Shown here: piece after piece, positions 23,230 to 32,148 of the stretch
How positions within the stretch are numbered: position 1 is the stretch's first letter
Layout of the letters: each line of letters opens with the position of its first letter
From: JBHGYD01 sp041920415
GTDB lineage: Bacteria > Bacillota > Bacilli > Bacillales > Anoxybacillaceae
Reading direction: 5' to 3'
Length of the DNA stretch: 42,524 bases
Assembly (NCBI GenBank): GCA_041920415.1
Contig: JBHGYD010000047.1
Location: forward strand, 1 to 42,524
Made by a program: the position numbers and the translations under genes
The notes under the pieces: model-generated
Seen by the model: the letters and a program-made list of their open reading frames with translations, nothing else
What the model was told of the DNA's origin: nothing
The model's database searches: none

Positions 23230-25011
23230 TTATACATATTCTTCCACATCCGCTAGCCCGTTTTGTAATAAATACATTTTATAGTAAAGCCCTTTTTGTG
23301 CTAACAGCTCTTGATGGTTTCCTCTCTCAACAATCTCCCCACGGTGAAGAACGAGAATTTGGTCCGCATCTTGAATGGTTGACAAACGATGGGCGATGGC
23401 CAGCGTTGTCCGCCCTTTCCGCATGTTCGCAAGCGCCTCTTGAATCGCTTCTTCCGTTTCCGTATCAATATTTGCCGTCGCTTCATCGAGCACAAGAATT
23501 TTCGGATTGATCGCTATCGTGCGAGCGAAAGCGATTAATTGCCGTTGTCCGCTTGAAAACGTCGCTCCACGTTCGACAACTTGATGACGATATTGCTGTG
23601 GAAGTTTCTCAATAAACTCATGCGCTTGCACAAAACGTGCAGCCTTCACAATATCATCATCGGTTATGTCCTGATTGTACATACGAATATTCTCTTCAAT
23701 TGTTCCATAAAACAAAAACGGATCTTGCAAAACGAGCCCGATTTTTTTTCGCAACTCTTCATTTGAATAGTGGCGAATCGACACGCCATCAATAAGAATA
23801 TCACCACGGTCAAACTCATAAAACCGCATAAGCAAGTTAATCATCGAACTTTTTCCACTTCCTGTATGACCTACGAGCGCCACCGTTTCTCCTGGTTTCG
23901 CTGTAAATGAAATGTTTTTTAACACATCACGCTTTCCATCATAAGAAAAGCTGACATTGCGAAATTCTATCATCCCTTCGGAAATGATAGGATTTCCTCC
24001 TTCCATCACACGCGGTGCTAATTCCGTATGATCAAGAAGTGAAAACACGCGCGCACCAGAAATAATCGCTTGTTGGTACAAGGAAAGATGCATCATCATT
24101 TGATTGATCGGTTCAAAAAATCGCTCTAAATAATTGATAAACGCATATAACACTCCGATTTCAACGGGGCTTTTCATCGCGGAAAGTCCAAAAAAACTAA
24201 GCACGATAACCGTCGATAAAATATAGACAACATCAGTAGCAGGCCTCAAAAGCAAGCCATCTAGTTTAATATTTTTCATCCCTGCTTCATAATGTTTTTC
24301 GTTAATGTTCGCAAATTTCTTGCGCAACCGTTTTTCTTGACGGAATACTTGAATAATCGCCATTCCTTGGAGCGATTCATTTAATTTGGCATTCAGTTCG
24401 CTTAACCGTTCACGCATTTCTTTATAAAAAATCGAACTATAATGGCGATACGTCTTCATAATCCACCATATTACCGGCAAAATAAACAAACAATACGTCG
24501 CTAACTGAACATTTAATAAAAACATCGCAACAAAAATGCCAATGACAAATACACCGTTTTGAATGAAGCTAGCGAGCACGCTCACAAACATGTCTTTAAT
24601 CGCTTCCGTATCGTTTGTTACGCGCGAGACAATACTACCGCCGGGTGTTTGATCAAAATAACGCATTCCAAGCTGATGCACTTTTGTAAATACATCCATT
24701 CGCAACTCTTGAATAACTTTTAACGCTAACTCTTGAAATTTAACATGTTGGAAATACGTAATGATGGTTTTGACGACTAATACACCTAAATAAGCACTGG
24801 CCAGCCATAGAATCGGACGTGTTTCAAGATGATGTGGGATTAAATAGTCATCGATAAAAATTTTTATTAAATACGGACCGATGAGCTCCCCGGCTGTCGC
24901 TAGCACAAGCAAAATAAACGCGCTTACCGCCTCTTTTTTATAGTTTTTTATATATGAAAGCAATCTCCATAACACTTGCCGTTGTTCTTTCGGATTTAAT
25001 GTTTTTTCCAT
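23230..25011 (-). CDS. ABC exporter half (ATPase-competent partner), 593 aa
   Basis: Six-helix ABC exporter membrane domain (1-320) fused to an ATPase domain: Walker A GHTGSGKSS, Q-loop region LVLQDPFLF, signature FSSGQRQL, Walker B LVLDEATA with the catalytic glutamate, and H-loop AIAHRLST. It is the second gene of a pair with only 2 nt between the stop of the first and this ATG; the ribosome site GGAGGG is inside the end of the first gene. The pair resembles YknU/YknV and YheI/YheH-type heterodimeric multidrug exporters. It interrupts the yneF-ynzD adjacency known from B. subtilis. Confidence 0.92.
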   Translation of the reverse strand: MEKTLNPKEQRQVLWRLLSYIKNYKKEAVSAFILLVLATAGELIGPYLIKIFIDDYLIPHHLETRPILWLASAYLGVLVVKTIITYFQHVKFQELALKVIQELRMDVFTKVHQLGMRYFDQTPGGSIVSRVTNDTEAIKDMFVSVLASFIQNGVFVIGIFVAMFLLNVQLATYCLFILPVIWWIMKTYRHYSSIFYKEMRERLSELNAKLNESLQGMAIIQVFRQEKRLRKKFANINEKHYEAGMKNIKLDGLLLRPATDVVYILSTVIVLSFFGLSAMKSPVEIGVLYAFINYLERFFEPINQMMMHLSLYQQAIISGARVFSLLDHTELAPRVMEGGNPIISEGMIEFRNVSFSYDGKRDVLKNISFTAKPGETVALVGHTGSGKSSMINLLMRFYEFDRGDILIDGVSIRHYSNEELRKKIGLVLQDPFLFYGTIEENIRMYNQDITDDDIVKAARFVQAHEFIEKLPQQYRHQVVERGATFSSGQRQLIAFARTIAINPKILVLDEATANIDTETEEAIQEALANMRKGRTTLAIAHRLSTIQDADQILVLHRGEIVERGNHQELLAQKGLYYKMYLLQNGLADVEEYV

Positions 25012-25013
25012 CC

Positions 25014-26762
25014 TTACCCTCCATGTTCAACTAATGATTCAAGCTGCTGGCGGTAGTACATATCACGATACCAGCCATGCTCATTGACAAGTTGGTCGTG
25101 TGTCCCCATTTGCACGATTTGACCGTTATCTAAAACGAGAATAACATCCGCATGCTGAATGGCACTTAATCGGTGAGAAGTAATGATCGTTGTTTTTCCG
25201 GTCCGATTTTCTTTTAATGCCGCTAAAATACTCTCTTCTGTTTTCGCATCAACAGCGGATAGTGAATCATCAAGAATAAGCACTTCTGGGTTCATAAGCA
25301 ACGCGCGAGCAATCGAAATTCGCTGTTTTTGTCCACCGGAAAGAGACACTCCTCTTTCACCGACAATCGTTTCATACCCATCAGTAAATTGACCAATATC
25401 ATCATGGATGCTTGCTAGTTTCGCCGCTTCAACGATTTTCTCCTCACTTGCTTCCGGGCAAGCAAACGCAATATTTTCTTTAACGGTCGCTGAGAATAAA
25501 AAATGGTCTTGAGGTACATATCCAATGGAAGTGCGCAAAGCAGCAAGCGTATACTCGCTAATTTCGTGACCACCAAACATAATTTTTCCATCGTATTGAT
25601 CAAATTCACGGATCAGCAATTTTAATAACGTCGTTTTTCCGGCTCCCGTCTTTCCGACAATACCAAGTGTTTCGCCACGCTTTAACGTAAAGAAAATGTT
25701 TTGCAACACAGGAGTTGTTTCGTTTGGATAGGCAAAGCGTTCCAATGCGTACGTGATATCACCCGTCGGTGGAGTGTGTATCGCATTTTTCGCTTCCTTT
25801 ATCTCTTCTTGTTCACTTAACAAACTCCGTACGCGGTCATAAGAGGCGCGTCCGCGTTCGACAATATTAAAAAGCCATCCAAACGCCAACATCGGCCAAA
25901 TTAAAATTCCTAAATACGTCGTAAACGAAACGAGCTCACCGATCGTTAATTCTCCGGCCAACACCATTTTCGCCCCAAACACAACGGCTAAAAAAAATGA
26001 AATACCAACAATAAGCGAAATCGTCGGGTCAAATAATGCATCAATTCTCGCAACAGCCATGTTTTCGGTCACAACTTTATTCGACTGCTTGCGGAACGAT
26101 TCAACGTCTTCTTGTTCGTAACCAAATGTTTTAATTACCTTTATTCCGCTAACACTTTCTTGTACTTTATCATTTAACGAAGAAAACGCTTCTTGCGCTT
26201 TTAAAAATCGTTTATGAAGCAGCGTCCCATAACGGCTTGTCGCTAGCGCCATAAAAGGCATAGGGATTAAGCTAATGAGCGTTAATTTCCAGCTAATTGT
26301 AAACGCCATCGCAATGAGAACAAAGCTGCCTAATGCCAGGGAATCAACAAGTGTTAATACACCGCTTCCTGCCGTTTGTTGAATCGCTTGTAAATCATTC
26401 GTTGCATGCGCCATTAAATCGCCAATCCGTTTCCGTTGGTAAAACGATGGGGGCATGTTCGTAAAATGCGCGTACAATTCATTGCGAAGTTGTCGTGACA
26501 GCTTCACGGCCGAACCGAAAATCAAAATGCGCCAAAGGTAGCGCAATATGTAGAGTGCAGCCGCAACGACAAGTAAAAGAATGATCCATTTTCCGAGAAG
26601 AACCTTCGTGAGAGTTCCGTTTTTCACATGATCTATAATCATTCCGATCACTTTTGGTGGCACTAACTCTAATAGCGCAACAATCATTAACAATAAAACA
26701 CCGGTTATATATGCCTTTTTCTCTTGAACAAAAAACCACATTAAATCTTTAAATACCCTCAT
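25014..26762 (-). CDS. ABC exporter half with degenerate catalytic site, 582 aa
   Basis: Membrane domain plus ATPase domain: Walker A GKTGAGKTT, signature LSGGQKQR, Walker B VLILDDSLSAVD, H-loop TSHRLS. The residue after the Walker B aspartate is Asp, not the catalytic Glu, as in one subunit of asymmetric heterodimers such as TM287/288 and BmrC. With the canonical partner downstream, this makes an exporter with one consensus and one degenerate ATP site. The start is the ATG of MRVFKDLMWF after GGGGAG. Substrate unknown; drugs or lipids are likely. Confidence 0.92.
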   Translation of the reverse strand: MRVFKDLMWFFVQEKKAYITGVLLLMIVALLELVPPKVIGMIIDHVKNGTLTKVLLGKWIILLLVVAAALYILRYLWRILIFGSAVKLSRQLRNELYAHFTNMPPSFYQRKRIGDLMAHATNDLQAIQQTAGSGVLTLVDSLALGSFVLIAMAFTISWKLTLISLIPMPFMALATSRYGTLLHKRFLKAQEAFSSLNDKVQESVSGIKVIKTFGYEQEDVESFRKQSNKVVTENMAVARIDALFDPTISLIVGISFFLAVVFGAKMVLAGELTIGELVSFTTYLGILIWPMLAFGWLFNIVERGRASYDRVRSLLSEQEEIKEAKNAIHTPPTGDITYALERFAYPNETTPVLQNIFFTLKRGETLGIVGKTGAGKTTLLKLLIREFDQYDGKIMFGGHEISEYTLAALRTSIGYVPQDHFLFSATVKENIAFACPEASEEKIVEAAKLASIHDDIGQFTDGYETIVGERGVSLSGGQKQRISIARALLMNPEVLILDDSLSAVDAKTEESILAALKENRTGKTTIITSHRLSAIQHADVILVLDNGQIVQMGTHDQLVNEHGWYRDMYYRQQLESLVEHGG

Positions 26763-26845
26763 CGAATCTCCCCTATCTGCCAACGTTCCAAAAACATGTT
26801 ATATTATTTTAACAAAAATATAAAAATTCAGAAAGTTTAAAATGA

Positions 26846-26871
26846 AATAAAAAGACACTCTAATGAGTGCC
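26846..26871 (-). terminator. yneF terminator
   Basis: GGCACTC-ATTA-GAGTGTCTTTTTATTTC on the minus strand, 10 nt after the yneF stop. Confidence 0.75.
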
Positions 26872-26881
26872 TGTCCAATGT

Positions 26882-27094
26882 TTATTTAAGCTGATTATTC
26901 ATCGCTTTCATCATTTGATTAATTTTCTTCTGCGATGGTGTCATTCCCATTTGCATCATCATCATGCGAATCATTTGTTCATTAATTGGCGGATTTTTCT
27001 TTAAATAGTTCATCATCGTTTTACGGGCAATGAAAAATCCTAGCGCCGTTCCAGCGATAAGCGCTAGAATGCCAACTAGAATAGTTGTCCACAT
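26882..27094 (-). CDS. yneF: UPF0154 membrane protein YneF, 70 aa
   Basis: One N-terminal membrane helix (WTTILVGILALIAGTALGFF) then the conserved cytoplasmic tail ARKTMMNYLKKNPPINEQMI...MGMTPSQKKINQM, the full pattern of the YneF/UPF0154 family. Start MWTT with GGAGG upstream; a longer frame has no support. Follows sirA in the same direction as in B. subtilis. Function unknown. Confidence 0.92.
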   Translation of the reverse strand: MWTTILVGILALIAGTALGFFIARKTMMNYLKKNPPINEQMIRMMMMQMGMTPSQKKINQMMKAMNNQLK

Positions 27095-27178
27095 AGCTTT
27101 TCCTCCTTCATGTTGTCTACCTAACAGTGTACTAAACAATGTGCTATTATACAATATTTCCCCGTAAAAATCTTTTAT

Positions 27179-27619
27179 TTACGCAAATTTTCTTCCATCC
27201 GCGGAAAAAGTAAGCCATTGATAATGACGAAAATGGATGTCAACTGCTAAAAAAGAAGGCGAAATCATTGCCAACGCCTTAAAAATGTTATGTGTTAGGA
27301 CATGGCTATCACTGACGAGAAGCAAACGGCGTTTTTGAACAATCAATAGCGCTTCCTCGCTCGTATGTTCCTGCCTTAAAATCAGCATGTTTCGTTCTAA
27401 ATTTTTCTCCACTTGTCCAGAAAAATTCTCTTTTAACCCCATTTCAAGTCTTGAAAATGAAATACGCTCTGTAATAAACTCCACTTGTTTATGACATACA
27501 CTCTTAAGCGAGGCCGTTGCATATTGATGCTCGCGCAATAGTTCGACGATTTTTTCCGCACGATGATAATACCCATTTGCCACTTCTTCATTAAATAAAT
27601 AAATCCAATACCGTTTCAC
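27179..27619 (-). CDS. sirA: Sporulation inhibitor of replication SirA
   Basis: 146 residues with the features of SirA (formerly YneE): YWIYLFNEEVANGYYHR at the start and SPSFLAVDIHFRHYQWL near the end. SirA binds domain I of DnaA and blocks new rounds of replication when cells start to sporulate. Starts with GTG after a GGGGGACGGAG site. Its promoter region has a perfect Spo0A box and a 21-nt-spaced promoter, which fits the known Spo0A control. Same place between tkt and yneF as in B. subtilis. Confidence 0.88.
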   Translation of the reverse strand: MKRYWIYLFNEEVANGYYHRAEKIVELLREHQYATASLKSVCHKQVEFITERISFSRLEMGLKENFSGQVEKNLERNMLILRQEHTSEEALLIVQKRRLLLVSDSHVLTHNIFKALAMISPSFLAVDIHFRHYQWLTFSADGRKFA

Positions 27620-27653
27620 ACTCCGTCCCCCATTCTTTTTCTTCTTTCTACTT

Positions 27654-27719
27654 ATTATAGAAAAAGAAAAGAGAAAAACTTGTCTATTAACGGAAAAATT
27701 TCCTACTAATTTTGTCGAA
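27654..27719 (-). promoter_or_regulatory. sirA promoter with Spo0A boxes
   Basis: Plus-strand TTTGTCGAA (27711-27719) is an exact Spo0A box, and a weaker one (CTTGTCTAT, 27679-27687) overlaps a minus-strand -35 TAGACA. The -10 TATAAT (27659-27654) lies 21 nt further, the long spacing known from Spo0A-activated promoters such as spoIIG. Confidence 0.6.
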
Positions 27720-27805
27720 ACAAAAGGCTTTCGTAGATTCGTTTCCGGTTAGGGGAGTGCATGAAAGGAAATCTTCTCACTGAAAACGATTGTGCATTGA
27801 TTAGT

Positions 27806-27846
27806 AATAAATAAGGCTGTCCTTTTATGGTGTAAGGACAGCCTTT
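27806..27846 (-). terminator. tkt terminator
   Basis: AAGGCTGTCCTT / AAGGACAGCCTT, a perfect 12-bp stem 7 nt after the tkt stop, followed by TTATTTATT on the minus strand. Confidence 0.85.
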
Positions 27847-27852
27847 TCTTCA

Positions 27853-29859
27853 TTATTTATTGAGCAATGCTTTCACACGTTTGACGACGTTGTCAACAGT
27901 AAATCCGTATTCCTCCATGATTTTTTCACCTGGAGCAGAAGCACCGAAGCGATCGATCGCTAAAATATCACCTTCATCACCCGTATAGCGTTCCCAACCG
28001 AGAGAAGCAGCCATTTCAATCGCTAAACGCTTTTTCACAGCAGGAGGCAACACTTGTTCTTTATATTCTTTCGGTTGTTGTTCGAAGCGATCCCAAGATG
28101 GCATGCTGATAACGGCAACATGAATGCCTTCAGAAGCTAATACTTTCTGCGCTTCAACAGCAAGGCTTACTTCTGAACCTGAAGCGAGTAATAATGCTTC
28201 CGGGTTGCCATTTTGCGCCTCTGAAACGACATACGCTCCTTTTTTCACACCTTCGTAAGCACGTTCTGCTGTTGTCGCAAGCGTAGGAAGGTTTTGTCTC
28301 GTTAACACAAGTGCAGTCGGACGATTTGTTGATTCTAGAGCTAATCGCCACGCAGCTGCCGTTTCATTGCCATCCGCTGGACGAATGACCGATAAATTTG
28401 GCATCGCTCGAAGTGATGGCAATTGTTCTATTGGTTCATGCGTTGGACCGTCTTCTCCGACAGCAATACTGTCATGTGTAAGAACATACGTCACCGGCAA
28501 TCCCATCAATGCGGCAAGACGAATCGCTGGGCGCAAGTAGTCAGAGAAGACAAAGAACGTACCACCGAATACTTTTACGCCGCCATGAAGCGCCATTCCA
28601 TTCATGGCCGCGCCCATCGCAAATTCCCGAACACCAAACCAAATATTGCGGCCTTCGTAGCTTTCTGGCATAAAATTGCCTGCTCCTTTAATGAGCGTTT
28701 TGTTTGAACCAGCAAGGTCAGCAGAGCCGCCAATGAATTGCGGAACGACTTTCGCAATCGCATTTAACACTTCTCCCGAAGAAGCGCGAGTCGCAAGGCT
28801 TTTTCCTTCTGCATATACTGGTAAGCTTGCTTCCCATCCTTCTGGAAGCTTTCCTTCGATGGCTAACTCTAACTGTTGCGCCAATTCTGGATACGATTTC
28901 TTATATTGGGCGAATAATTCGTTCCATTCTGCCTCTTTTTTCTGCCCCGCTTCTTTGACAACTTCACAGAAATGGGCATATACTTCTTCCGGTACGTAAA
29001 AATCTTCTTCAAATGTCCATTTGTACGCTTCTTTTGTTAATTTCAACTCATCGGCACCGAGCGGAGCACCATGAATGTCAGAAGTACCGGCTTTGTTCGG
29101 AGAACCATAACCAATGGTTGTTTTTACTTCAATTAACGTTGGGCGATCTAAATCTTTTTGCGCTTCTGCAATCGCATTGGCAATTTCTTCGATATTATTG
29201 CCATCTTCTACACGAAGGTATTGCCAGCCGTACGCCTTGAAACGCTGTTCGACATTTTCAGAGAACGATAAACGTAACTCCCCATCAAGAGAAATATCAT
29301 TTGAATCGTAAAGAACAATAAGGCGACCAAGTTTTAAGTGACCAGCTAACGAAGCCGCTTCAGAAGCAACACCTTCCATTAAATCTCCGTCGCCGCAAAT
29401 CGCATATGTGTAATGGTTAATGATTTCAAAGTTATCTTTGTTATATGTAGCTGCTAAATGTCTTTCGGCCATTGCCATTCCGACTGCCATTGCAATCCCT
29501 TGTCCAAGCGGACCTGTCGTTGCTTCTACTCCTGGCGTGTGACCATATTCCGGGTGTCCCGGCGTTTTACTTCCCCATTGACGAAACTGTTTAATATCTT
29601 CCATTGATACGTCATAGCCGCTTAAATGAAGTAAGCTATATAAAAGCATCGAACCATGCCCTGCTGATAAAATGAAACGGTCACGGTTAAACCATTTTGG
29701 ATTGCTTGGATTATGATTCATAAACTTCGTCCAAAGCGTATAGGCCATTGGCGCAGCACCCATTGGCATTCCTGGATGTCCTGAATTCGCTTTTTCAATC
29801 GCATCAATCGACAATGTGCGAATCGTCGTAATCGCTAGTTGATCAATCTTGTTTGCCAT
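27853..29859 (-). CDS. tkt: Transketolase
   Basis: 668-residue thiamine-diphosphate enzyme of the pentose phosphate pathway; moves two-carbon units between sugar phosphates. Seen are ANSGHPGMPMGAAPMAYTLW at the start, the ThDP motif GDGDLMEGVASEAASLAGH, the pyrimidine-domain VREFAMGAAMNGMALHGG and the THDSIAVGEDGPTHEPIEQL block. Full length, no defects. AAAGGATG precedes the ATG. Single gene with its own terminator, in B. subtilis order (ynzC-tkt-sirA). Confidence 0.97.
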   Translation of the reverse strand: MANKIDQLAITTIRTLSIDAIEKANSGHPGMPMGAAPMAYTLWTKFMNHNPSNPKWFNRDRFILSAGHGSMLLYSLLHLSGYDVSMEDIKQFRQWGSKTPGHPEYGHTPGVEATTGPLGQGIAMAVGMAMAERHLAATYNKDNFEIINHYTYAICGDGDLMEGVASEAASLAGHLKLGRLIVLYDSNDISLDGELRLSFSENVEQRFKAYGWQYLRVEDGNNIEEIANAIAEAQKDLDRPTLIEVKTTIGYGSPNKAGTSDIHGAPLGADELKLTKEAYKWTFEEDFYVPEEVYAHFCEVVKEAGQKKEAEWNELFAQYKKSYPELAQQLELAIEGKLPEGWEASLPVYAEGKSLATRASSGEVLNAIAKVVPQFIGGSADLAGSNKTLIKGAGNFMPESYEGRNIWFGVREFAMGAAMNGMALHGGVKVFGGTFFVFSDYLRPAIRLAALMGLPVTYVLTHDSIAVGEDGPTHEPIEQLPSLRAMPNLSVIRPADGNETAAAWRLALESTNRPTALVLTRQNLPTLATTAERAYEGVKKGAYVVSEAQNGNPEALLLASGSEVSLAVEAQKVLASEGIHVAVISMPSWDRFEQQPKEYKEQVLPPAVKKRLAIEMAASLGWERYTGDEGDILAIDRFGASAPGEKIMEEYGFTVDNVVKRVKALLNK

Positions 29860-29940
29860 TTAAATTCATCCTTTCGTTAAAAAACATTCTACCACCTCTA
29901 TGATATAGAAGTGAGAAAAAATGTACAACTTTTCTTTCGA

Positions 29941-29978
29941 AAAAAGAAAGCACCTATTACTTAAGATGCTTTCTTTTT
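29941..29978 (-). terminator. ynzC terminator
   Basis: AAAAAGAAAGCATCTTAAGT / AATAGGTGCTTTCTTTTT stem and T run, 10 nt after the ynzC stop. Confidence 0.8.
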
Positions 29979-29988
29979 GTCACAATTA

Positions 29989-30219
29989 TTAGTGAAAACG
30001 TTTTTTCTGGCTATCTTTTAGTTTTTTTGGGGTGACATCGTTTCCGTTTGGATCGATAATCGTCACGGAATGAAGTGTATCAGTGATCGTCTTGCGAAAC
30101 GCTTGAAGATATTCTTGGCGAAGCCGCTGTTGTTCCTCGCTCTCCGCTGCTGTCAAACCACTTGTTTTTGCTTTTTTCGCTAGCTCATTAATTCGTGCCA
30201 TTTTTTGTTTGGATAACAC
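29989..30219 (-). CDS. ynzC: DUF896 protein YnzC, 76 aa
   Basis: Short helical-hairpin protein (MARINELAKKAKTSGLTAAE...), then RLRQEYLQAFRKTITDTLHS and IIDPNGNDVTPKKL, a full match to the YnzC/DUF896 pattern. Start GTG at 30219 after GTGGAG; an upstream ATG gives a longer but unrelated N-terminus. Last gene of the SOS-inducible yneA-yneB-ynzC set. Function unknown. Confidence 0.9.
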   Translation of the reverse strand: MLSKQKMARINELAKKAKTSGLTAAESEEQQRLRQEYLQAFRKTITDTLHSVTIIDPNGNDVTPKKLKDSQKKRFH

Positions 30220-30331
30220 TGTTTCACTCCACCTTTTTAACAAAAATCTTATGCTTCTCATCTTACAAGAGAAAAAAAGAAATGACAACTTCCTTGCACC
30301 GATGGCTAGTATGCGTGACGAAATTGTATTG

Positions 30332-31000
30332 TTACTTTTCCGTCATCATCGATACAAATGTGCCTGACTGAATGTATTCTTGGTAGCGGCGATGAACCGT
30401 TGCTTTTGACACATCATAGCCGAAGCCACGCAATGTTGCTGCAATTTCCGCAAACGTTAATCCGTTATGGCGGAGGCGTACAATTTCTTCAATCGGCAAC
30501 TCGATTCGTTCCCTTCCGGCATGTTCGCCGACATGTTTTAAATTCCGTTCCGGCCGGTACCCTCTTTCAATCGCTTTTTGCATGCCGCGCTTAATTTTTA
30601 AATTATGTATTTTTCGTTGATATTCTTCGACGATGCTGATAATATTCAACACCATCGAATCCGCTTCCGATAACTGCATTTCCCCGTTATGGCTAATCGT
30701 ATATATTTTTACCCCTTCTTTTTGAATGCAATGAAGAAGGGCAATTCTTGCGTTTCCCCTACCGAGTCGCGTTTCATCTTGAATCAAAATCGCATCGATC
30801 GGCTCTTCTTTCAACGTAGCTAGAAGTTCCAATATTCCATCCCGTTCAATCTCATACCCGCTTGCTTGTTCCATAATCACTTTCACAACTTCGAAGCGAT
30901 ATTGTTCAGCGAGGTGCTCAAGCTCTTCTCGCTGCCGCTCTAGCGATGTTTCTTGTTCCTCTTTCGTTGTGCTGACGCGACAATAAATGATCGCTCTCAC
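30332..31000 (-). CDS. yneB: Serine recombinase/resolvase-like protein YneB
   Basis: 222 residues: an N-terminal resolvase catalytic domain (AIIYCRVSTTKEEQETSLER, catalytic S10; Arg-rich DETRLGRGNARIA) and a C-terminal helix-turn-helix (LTFAEIAATLRGFGYDVSKA). YneB lies between yneA and ynzC in Bacillus and is induced by DNA damage; its DNA target is not known. Starts with GTG; GGAG is about 10 nt upstream. It is part of the backbone, not of a transposon: no repeats or other mobile genes flank it. Confidence 0.9.
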   Translation of the reverse strand: MRAIIYCRVSTTKEEQETSLERQREELEHLAEQYRFEVVKVIMEQASGYEIERDGILELLATLKEEPIDAILIQDETRLGRGNARIALLHCIQKEGVKIYTISHNGEMQLSEADSMVLNIISIVEEYQRKIHNLKIKRGMQKAIERGYRPERNLKHVGEHAGRERIELPIEEIVRLRHNGLTFAEIAATLRGFGYDVSKATVHRRYQEYIQSGTFVSMMTEK

Positions 31001-31018
31001 CTTCTACCATCTCCATTA

Positions 31019-31324
31019 TTATTTGCTTACAACTAATGTTTTGTCCGCTTCTGATTTTAACACGGGAATCACAAGTTTTTCACCCGCAACGATTTGTTGA
31101 CCCGACAAATGATTGACATCAATGACCCAATCAATAAACTCTCTTGTCGAAAGATGATGAGAGTCATGATATTTAGTAGCCAATTCCCAAAGCGTATCGC
31201 CCGATGCAACCGTAATTTCGAGATAATCATCTTTATTAATCGGTTTGCTTGCGTATAAAAACCCTGCCATTAACATGAACGAAAGAAAAGAAAAAACGAT
31301 ATAATGAGCTAGCTTCCGTTTCAT
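31019..31324 (-). CDS. yneA: Cell division suppressor YneA
   Basis: 101 residues: membrane/signal helix at about 7-25, then a LysM domain (EITVASGDTLWELATKYHDS... VAGEKLVIPVL). In B. subtilis YneA is made during the SOS response, acts outside the membrane and holds back cell division, and is quickly cleared. GAGGGTGG precedes the ATG. Divergent from lexA with LexA boxes between; yneB starts 18 nt after its stop. Confidence 0.93.
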   Translation of the reverse strand: MKRKLAHYIVFSFLSFMLMAGFLYASKPINKDDYLEITVASGDTLWELATKYHDSHHLSTREFIDWVIDVNHLSGQQIVAGEKLVIPVLKSEADKTLVVSK

Positions 31325-31341
31325 TTTCTACCACCCTCTTG

Positions 31342-31448
31342 AGAATGTTTGTTCGCTTTTGTAGTTTTTATTATAATCAGGAACATTTGTTTGTGTCAAT
31401 ACAAATTTCGAACCTATGTTTGTTTTTTAGTGGTATCCGTGCTATAAT
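31342..31448. promoter_or_regulatory. lexA-yneA divergent promoters with three LexA (SOS) boxes
   Basis: Three sites resemble CGAACRNRYGTTYC: AGAATGTTTGTTCG (31342-31355), GGAACATTTGTTTG (31380-31393) and CGAACCTATGTTTG (31409-31422). The second fills the 18-nt spacer of the yneA promoter (minus TTGACA 31399-31394, TATAAT 31375-31370). The third overlaps the -35 of the lexA promoter (TTGTTT 31420-31425, 17 nt, TATAAT 31443-31448). LexA can thus repress both directions. Confidence 0.88.
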
Positions 31449-31480
31449 GAAGGAAAATGACGAGGTAAGAGGTGTGTAAG

Positions 31481-32104
31481 ATGACTAAATTGTCAAAACG
31501 GCAGCAGCAAATTTTAGATTTTATTAAAAAAGAAGTGCAAACGAAAGGATACCCTCCTTCCGTTCGCGAAATTGGTGAAGCGGTGGGTCTTGCTTCTAGT
31601 TCAACCGTGCATGGACATTTGGCAAGACTTGAAAGCAAGGGATACATTCGCCGCGATCCAACAAAACCACGCGCCATTGAAATATTAGATCCCAATTTTA
31701 CTTCCCCGATGCAAAAAAGCAATGTCGTCAATGTCCCTGTCATCGGCAAAGTGACGGCCGGGCAACCGATTACAGCAGTTGAAAACGTCGAAGACTATTT
31801 TCCGCTTCCAGAACGTCTTGTCCCACCAGAAGACCAAGTATTTATGCTTGAAGTGATGGGCGACAGCATGATTGAGGCCGGCATTTTAGATGGCGATTAC
31901 GTGATTGTGCGCCAACAGCAATCAGCCAATAATGGAGATATTGTTGTAGCGATGACAGAAGAAAACGAAGCAACAGTCAAGCGCTTCTTTAAAGAACAAG
32001 ACCACATTCGCTTACAGCCAGAGAACTCTCATATGGAACCGATTATTTTACGCGATGTAACAATTCTTGGCAAAGTGATTGGCGTTTATCGCGTGATTCA
32101 TTAA
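31481..32104 (+). CDS. lexA: LexA repressor
   Basis: 207-residue SOS repressor. Winged helix with recognition region REIGEAVGLASSSTVHGHLA (about 29-48). The self-cleavage bond is A93-G94 (VTAGQP), with catalytic S129 (GDSM) and K167 (ATVKRF), all present, so RecA-stimulated self-cleavage should work. Start ATG after AAGAGGTG; an upstream ATG three codons earlier is not needed. Followed by a strong terminator shared with glnA. Confidence 0.97.
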   Translation: MTKLSKRQQQILDFIKKEVQTKGYPPSVREIGEAVGLASSSTVHGHLARLESKGYIRRDPTKPRAIEILDPNFTSPMQKSNVVNVPVIGKVTAGQPITAVENVEDYFPLPERLVPPEDQVFMLEVMGDSMIEAGILDGDYVIVRQQQSANNGDIVVAMTEENEATVKRFFKEQDHIRLQPENSHMEPIILRDVTILGKVIGVYRVIH

Positions 32105-32106
32105 AT

Positions 32107-32148
32107 GAAACAAAAGGCTATCTCGTCGCCGAGATAGCCTTTTGTTTT
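32107..32148. terminator. Bidirectional terminator between lexA and glnA
   Basis: AAACAAAAGGCTATCTCG-TCGC-CGAGATAGCC... perfect long stem ending CTTTTGTTTTT, serving convergent genes. Confidence 0.92.

Noticed and set aside
30332..31000. YneB resolvase as sign of a transposon
   Set aside because: It is the conserved yneA-yneB-ynzC gene of the Bacillus backbone; no terminal repeats or cargo.
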